Source: Paracyclopina nana (Eukaryota > Arthropoda > Copepoda > Cyclopoida > Cyclopettidae). From it: a stretch of 64,000 nt of DNA. A program made the position numbers and the translations under genes. The stretch is taken from contig JAGUCH010000001.1 of NCBI GenBank assembly GCA_019096065.1, forward strand, positions 6,572,001-6,636,000, given 5' to 3'. Below are positions 60,901 to 64,000 of the stretch, piece by piece. The first letter of the stretch is position 1; each line of letters starts with the position of its first letter. A model generated the notes under the pieces. That model ran no database searches, was not told where the DNA came from, and saw only the letters and a program-made list of their open reading frames with translations.

Positions 60901-61053
60901 AGCATTGTTGTTGGCATGACATCCCTGATGGTCTTGATACTGGTAGCCTCCAAAACAACAACAGTTGTTGCAGGTCTTGAAGGGATGGTGATGGTGACGC
61001 CCGTCATTCATCATTCCGGCGGTCAATCCGACATTTGTAGCTTGCTGCATCAT
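57993..61053 (-). CDS. Large Cys/His-rich protein with low-complexity N-terminus
   Basis: Two exons in phase: 59095-61053 and 57993-58799, giving 921 residues. The start is ATG at 61053 (MMQQATNVGLTAGMMNDGR); an in-frame TGA upstream in the same exon excludes earlier starts, and a CAG acceptor near 61095 suggests a 5'UTR intron. Residues 1-~400 are rich in Ser, Asn, His, Gln and Pro, with a Cys cluster CNNCCC near residue 28. About 400-650 contain many paired cysteines: FACSGGCGQTWP, SCTNCPKDF, FCHFCDRRVHDLHRH, CKKCGKLY, CSSC, CQYC, ICVNCSK. Exon 2 has a second set: FYCSQCAQKWPVE, LRCRKCKFYL, CSYCGLL, CLVCKKTA. Both sets suggest zinc-binding modules, but no standard C2H2 pattern. A nuclear/regulatory role is inference. 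Confidence 0.8.
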
Positions 61054-64000
61054 GGTGCTAGAAATCGCCTCGATCCGCCTCCGCAATCATGCTCTCTGCA
61101 AGACAACAAAACTTACACTCGTGCCACAATTAAAAATGTACGTCAACAAGGTTCGCCAGATATCTGGGGTTAAGCACCCACACCAGCTAAGAGCAGCATT
61201 GGCAGTATTTTTGTGCGCCTCATTGTCATTGTATGCAAATGGCAGCAGCACTACAATAATAATGATAAGAAGTTGTGGAAGTGTGTCTGGCATATGGTGA
61301 TAACCATTTCACACATGCAAATTTTATTCCCAAATGGGAGCCACATCAATTTTTGCCAGCCTAATGTCAAAACCTTTTTTCAATGCTGCTGCTGCTCTTT
61401 TCAATTGAAAAAGCCTTGAATGGAAACGGAGCCCCCCACGGATTTGGTGCACAATGGGCAACTCACCCAAATTTGACTTTTTCCCATCGTCACCATTTCT
61501 ACTCGACAGATGACCCCTTGACACACACACACTGTGGCGAAAAGAGCTTCTCAAAACAACTAATGTCGTGAAACTTTAAACATCCCTCGTAAATCATGAT
61601 ACTTCATAAATCAGCCCTCGAATGACGCTCATTGCCCATTTTTACAGGTTTCACTCGAGTTAATGCCAGCTATGATACAAATCTGGTGGCATAAGTCAAG
61701 ATTTGAAAGTAATCATCGTAACGGCTGGCCCACTGTGCCACCATCATGACCATGGTGATGATCAAATAGAACGCAGCCCCTCGGTCAATATTTGCCTAAA
61801 ATGGCACACACATCAACTATAGACTGGTATATGGTGTAAAATCCCCTGATCTTATCTTTCAGCTCGGAGTTGTGTCATTATGCATGCTGCCCGATCGGCC
61901 GTAGGTAAAAATTATGCAAAGCATTATTGATTAGATTGAGTAAGTAGTTCACGTCTCTCTTTTGCCCCGTAGGAGGAAGACTGAACAATTTATCTTCTCG
62001 ACTTGTCAAAATACCTTTTCAAACTGGATTTTAATGACGGGACTAGACCCCTACAGTCAGTAGCACTATTGAAGCCTAAACTTTGCTGTGTCACAGCCTG
62101 AATAGGCAAAAGAGCTAAAAAAGCAGCAGCCAGCAGTAAAGTAGCAGCATTCCAAAGCCACCTTAACTTTTGCAAAGAGCTACTTGAGGCAAATTGCAAC
62201 GAACCAAAAACGAAGAAGTGGTCAGAAAAAACTGCATCTAATGGTTTCAATAAATAATGGCATGTTTGGGTTCCACTCGACAAAGCTTTTAAGATTTGAC
62301 GAAGAGGGGAAAAAAAGGTTGGCACCACTTTGCTGCTACTATACTACATGCATAATGGCTGAGTAGTGCCAAGTTACCGGTTCCCCCTTTTTTTATTAGT
62401 CATTAGTTTATTTGTACCTATGCCCCTCGACCAGCTATCAATTCCACTTAGTGTTTGCTTATTGTGCAGAGCTGCAAATTAGATCCTAGTAAACCAGTTG
62501 TCGAACATTCAAAGCCATCTAGATACTACAGCATTTTCGAAAAGGCGTGGAGAGGTGCGTCGACCTGAAAAACCGGACTTATTAAGCCATCATCAAGGAG
62601 GCAGCCAAAGGAGCGGAAAAAATCCCCCCTTCCTTTGAAAAACCAACGGTTATTATTGAGAAGAAGAAGAAAACCTACAGAGCCGGCGGCCAGAATTTGG
62701 AGCATCATGAGAGAAATGTTGACTGATGACTTTGAAGGTGCCAGGCTTAAAGGTTTTCTGATGCTGATGAGCCCCCCTAGGCCGTGTGAAATAATGACCG
62801 GGGGAAAACAATAAAATCACAACTGTTTGTGACATCATTGCCAAGTAGAGCAAATTCCGACGAGGCAGCCATTTTTTATGCGTGTGCACATCTAATGTAG
62901 CATAAAGAGTTTCGGAATTGCTGTTCGTGAAAGTTGTAAGTTAATATTGTAGTTGGGTCTCAGCATGAGGTTGACAGGCCAGTGTCTTTGGTTTGAAGCA
63001 GACCACTCTGTCATATTCCGAGTTAGCTGAACCAATGATAGTTCAGAAAACCTTCCTGCCAGCAGGCCCCCCACTACTAAGCCACTCTCTTTGCATAGCA
63101 ATGTGTCCCATCCATACTGGCGCCAATTTGAAGCCAACTCATCCGAGGAGGTGCTTGGTGTCGCTGCTCTAATCTTATCCACGACAGAGAGAGAAGCAAA
63201 CTGCGATCAAACACAATTGCAACAATAATTGGAGGAGAAGTGCGACGATAAGTGGGAACTGGTTTTGAAAAGTGTAAGTAGGCTGTAAGCTCAGTGCAGC
63301 CCATGAATAATAATGCCATTCATTCCACGAGCGACGGGACACATCAGTTCATATGTGCAACAATTCCCCATATACTCAGTTATGCATGCATGAGTGGATG
63401 GAGGAGCCGGCTATATCCAATTCATCATACTACACAACCCCTGTTCAATTTCCCATGAAAAGATGGAGAAAAAAACTCATTTGGAGGAACAAATGAAATT
63501 GCCTCAAAGATGGTGGCTCACGCGATCGCCGAATTGGCAATGTGACTAGAAACCGCAGGAATCCCTGTGTGGATATGCGCGCCCGACTTGATGCCATTTG
63601 CCGGTCCCTAATCAACATTTCTTCAAAGTTTAATTCACCTATGGAGATAATCTCAATTATAAATTTTCTCCTCTCCCGACCGGGATTTGCATAAGTGGAT
63701 GATGGCTGCCATCGGGCTCTCAAGTTACAGCTACGGACGAAACGGGCAGCTTTAGCCCGGAACAACGCAAGGATGCATGGGGATCAAAAGTCCGCTTGTG
63801 TTCGCTCTTCAATATTTCTTGTGATGTATTTACAGCGCATCATAAACCCTCCCGACAGCCTACATTTTTATGACTTGCGCAGTTTCGGCTCTTTACAGTT
63901 GTTCCCGGCAAATGCGAGCTCTGCTAGAGTAATAATAATACTGTAGCCGGCCGTCTACAAAATAAGTCTAATGTTTTTCTTCGTCGAGGAGGAGCCTAAA
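61054..64000. other. Upstream region of the Cys/His protein; no confident gene
   Basis: 5'UTR end and probable promoter of the minus-strand gene, then AT-rich sequence to the window edge. Frames here are short and mostly overlap on both strands; none shows a domain or splice structure. Confidence 0.35.

Noticed and set aside
59077..61173. Long open frames on the plus strand opposite the Cys/His protein
   Set aside because: They mirror GC-rich, codon-biased coding DNA of the minus-strand gene and have no domains.
1..64000. CRISPR arrays, operons, bacterial promoters or riboswitches
   Set aside because: The window is eukaryotic; no such structures are present.

Overview
This is animal nuclear DNA, most likely from an arthropod (a small-genome crustacean or other non-insect arthropod is my best guess; the species is not fixed by anything I can see). 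The reasons are many short GT-AG introns (often 50-70 bp), metazoan gene families (cation-chloride cotransporter, adhesion GPCR, FMRFamide-type neuropeptide receptor, AGFG, WRAP73, ALDH16A1), and many small non-autonomous inverted-repeat elements. Exon limits were worked out by hand from reading frame, intron phase and splice dinucleotides.

Layout. 1-0.9 kb: foldback element. 1.3-9.2 kb (+): an SLC12 Na-(K)-Cl cotransporter, with two upstream exons at 1.3-1.7 kb that look like an alternative N-terminus. 9.4-9.7 kb (-): possible small Ser/Thr-rich secreted protein. 9.9-14.2 kb (-): secreted berberine-bridge-enzyme-like FAD oxidoreductase, with a nest of inverted-repeat and tRNA-like elements in intron 1. 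16.3-20.1 kb (+): compact adhesion GPCR. 20.5-24.8 kb (-): FMRFamide-receptor-like GPCR. 24.8-29.6 kb: element-rich intergenic DNA. 29.6-33.4 kb (+): lysosomal beta-hexosaminidase. 33.9-34.5 kb: two related MITEs. 36.1-39.3 kb (-): AGFG/Drongo ArfGAP. 40.2-41.6 kb (+): WRAP73. 41.7-42.3 kb (-): unrecognised acidic/basic protein. 42.3-45.0 kb (-): ALDH16A1. 45.2-47.1 kb (-): intronless protein with a Schlafen-like AlbA_2 C-terminus. 47.5-49.4 kb (+): ABC1/UbiB-type atypical kinase. 49.4-50.1 kb (-): GNAT acetyltransferase. 50-58 kb: gene-poor. 58.0-61.1 kb (-): large Cys/His-rich, low-complexity protein. 61.1-64 kb: nothing convincing.

The genes do not form a pathway; this is an ordinary mixed stretch. 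Two gene pairs are divergent with short shared upstream regions (AGFG/WRAP73, and the AlbA_2 protein/ABC1 kinase). WRAP73 and the 41.7 kb gene converge with almost no spacer. No single new system stands out. The points most worth checking are the alternative N-termini of the cotransporter, alternative C-termini of AGFG, the intronless AlbA_2 fusion, the duplicated Cys/His module protein, the bicovalent-flavin oxidase in an animal, the plant-like ABC1 kinase with a one-base frame break, and two foldback elements whose arms are built of short repeated units.
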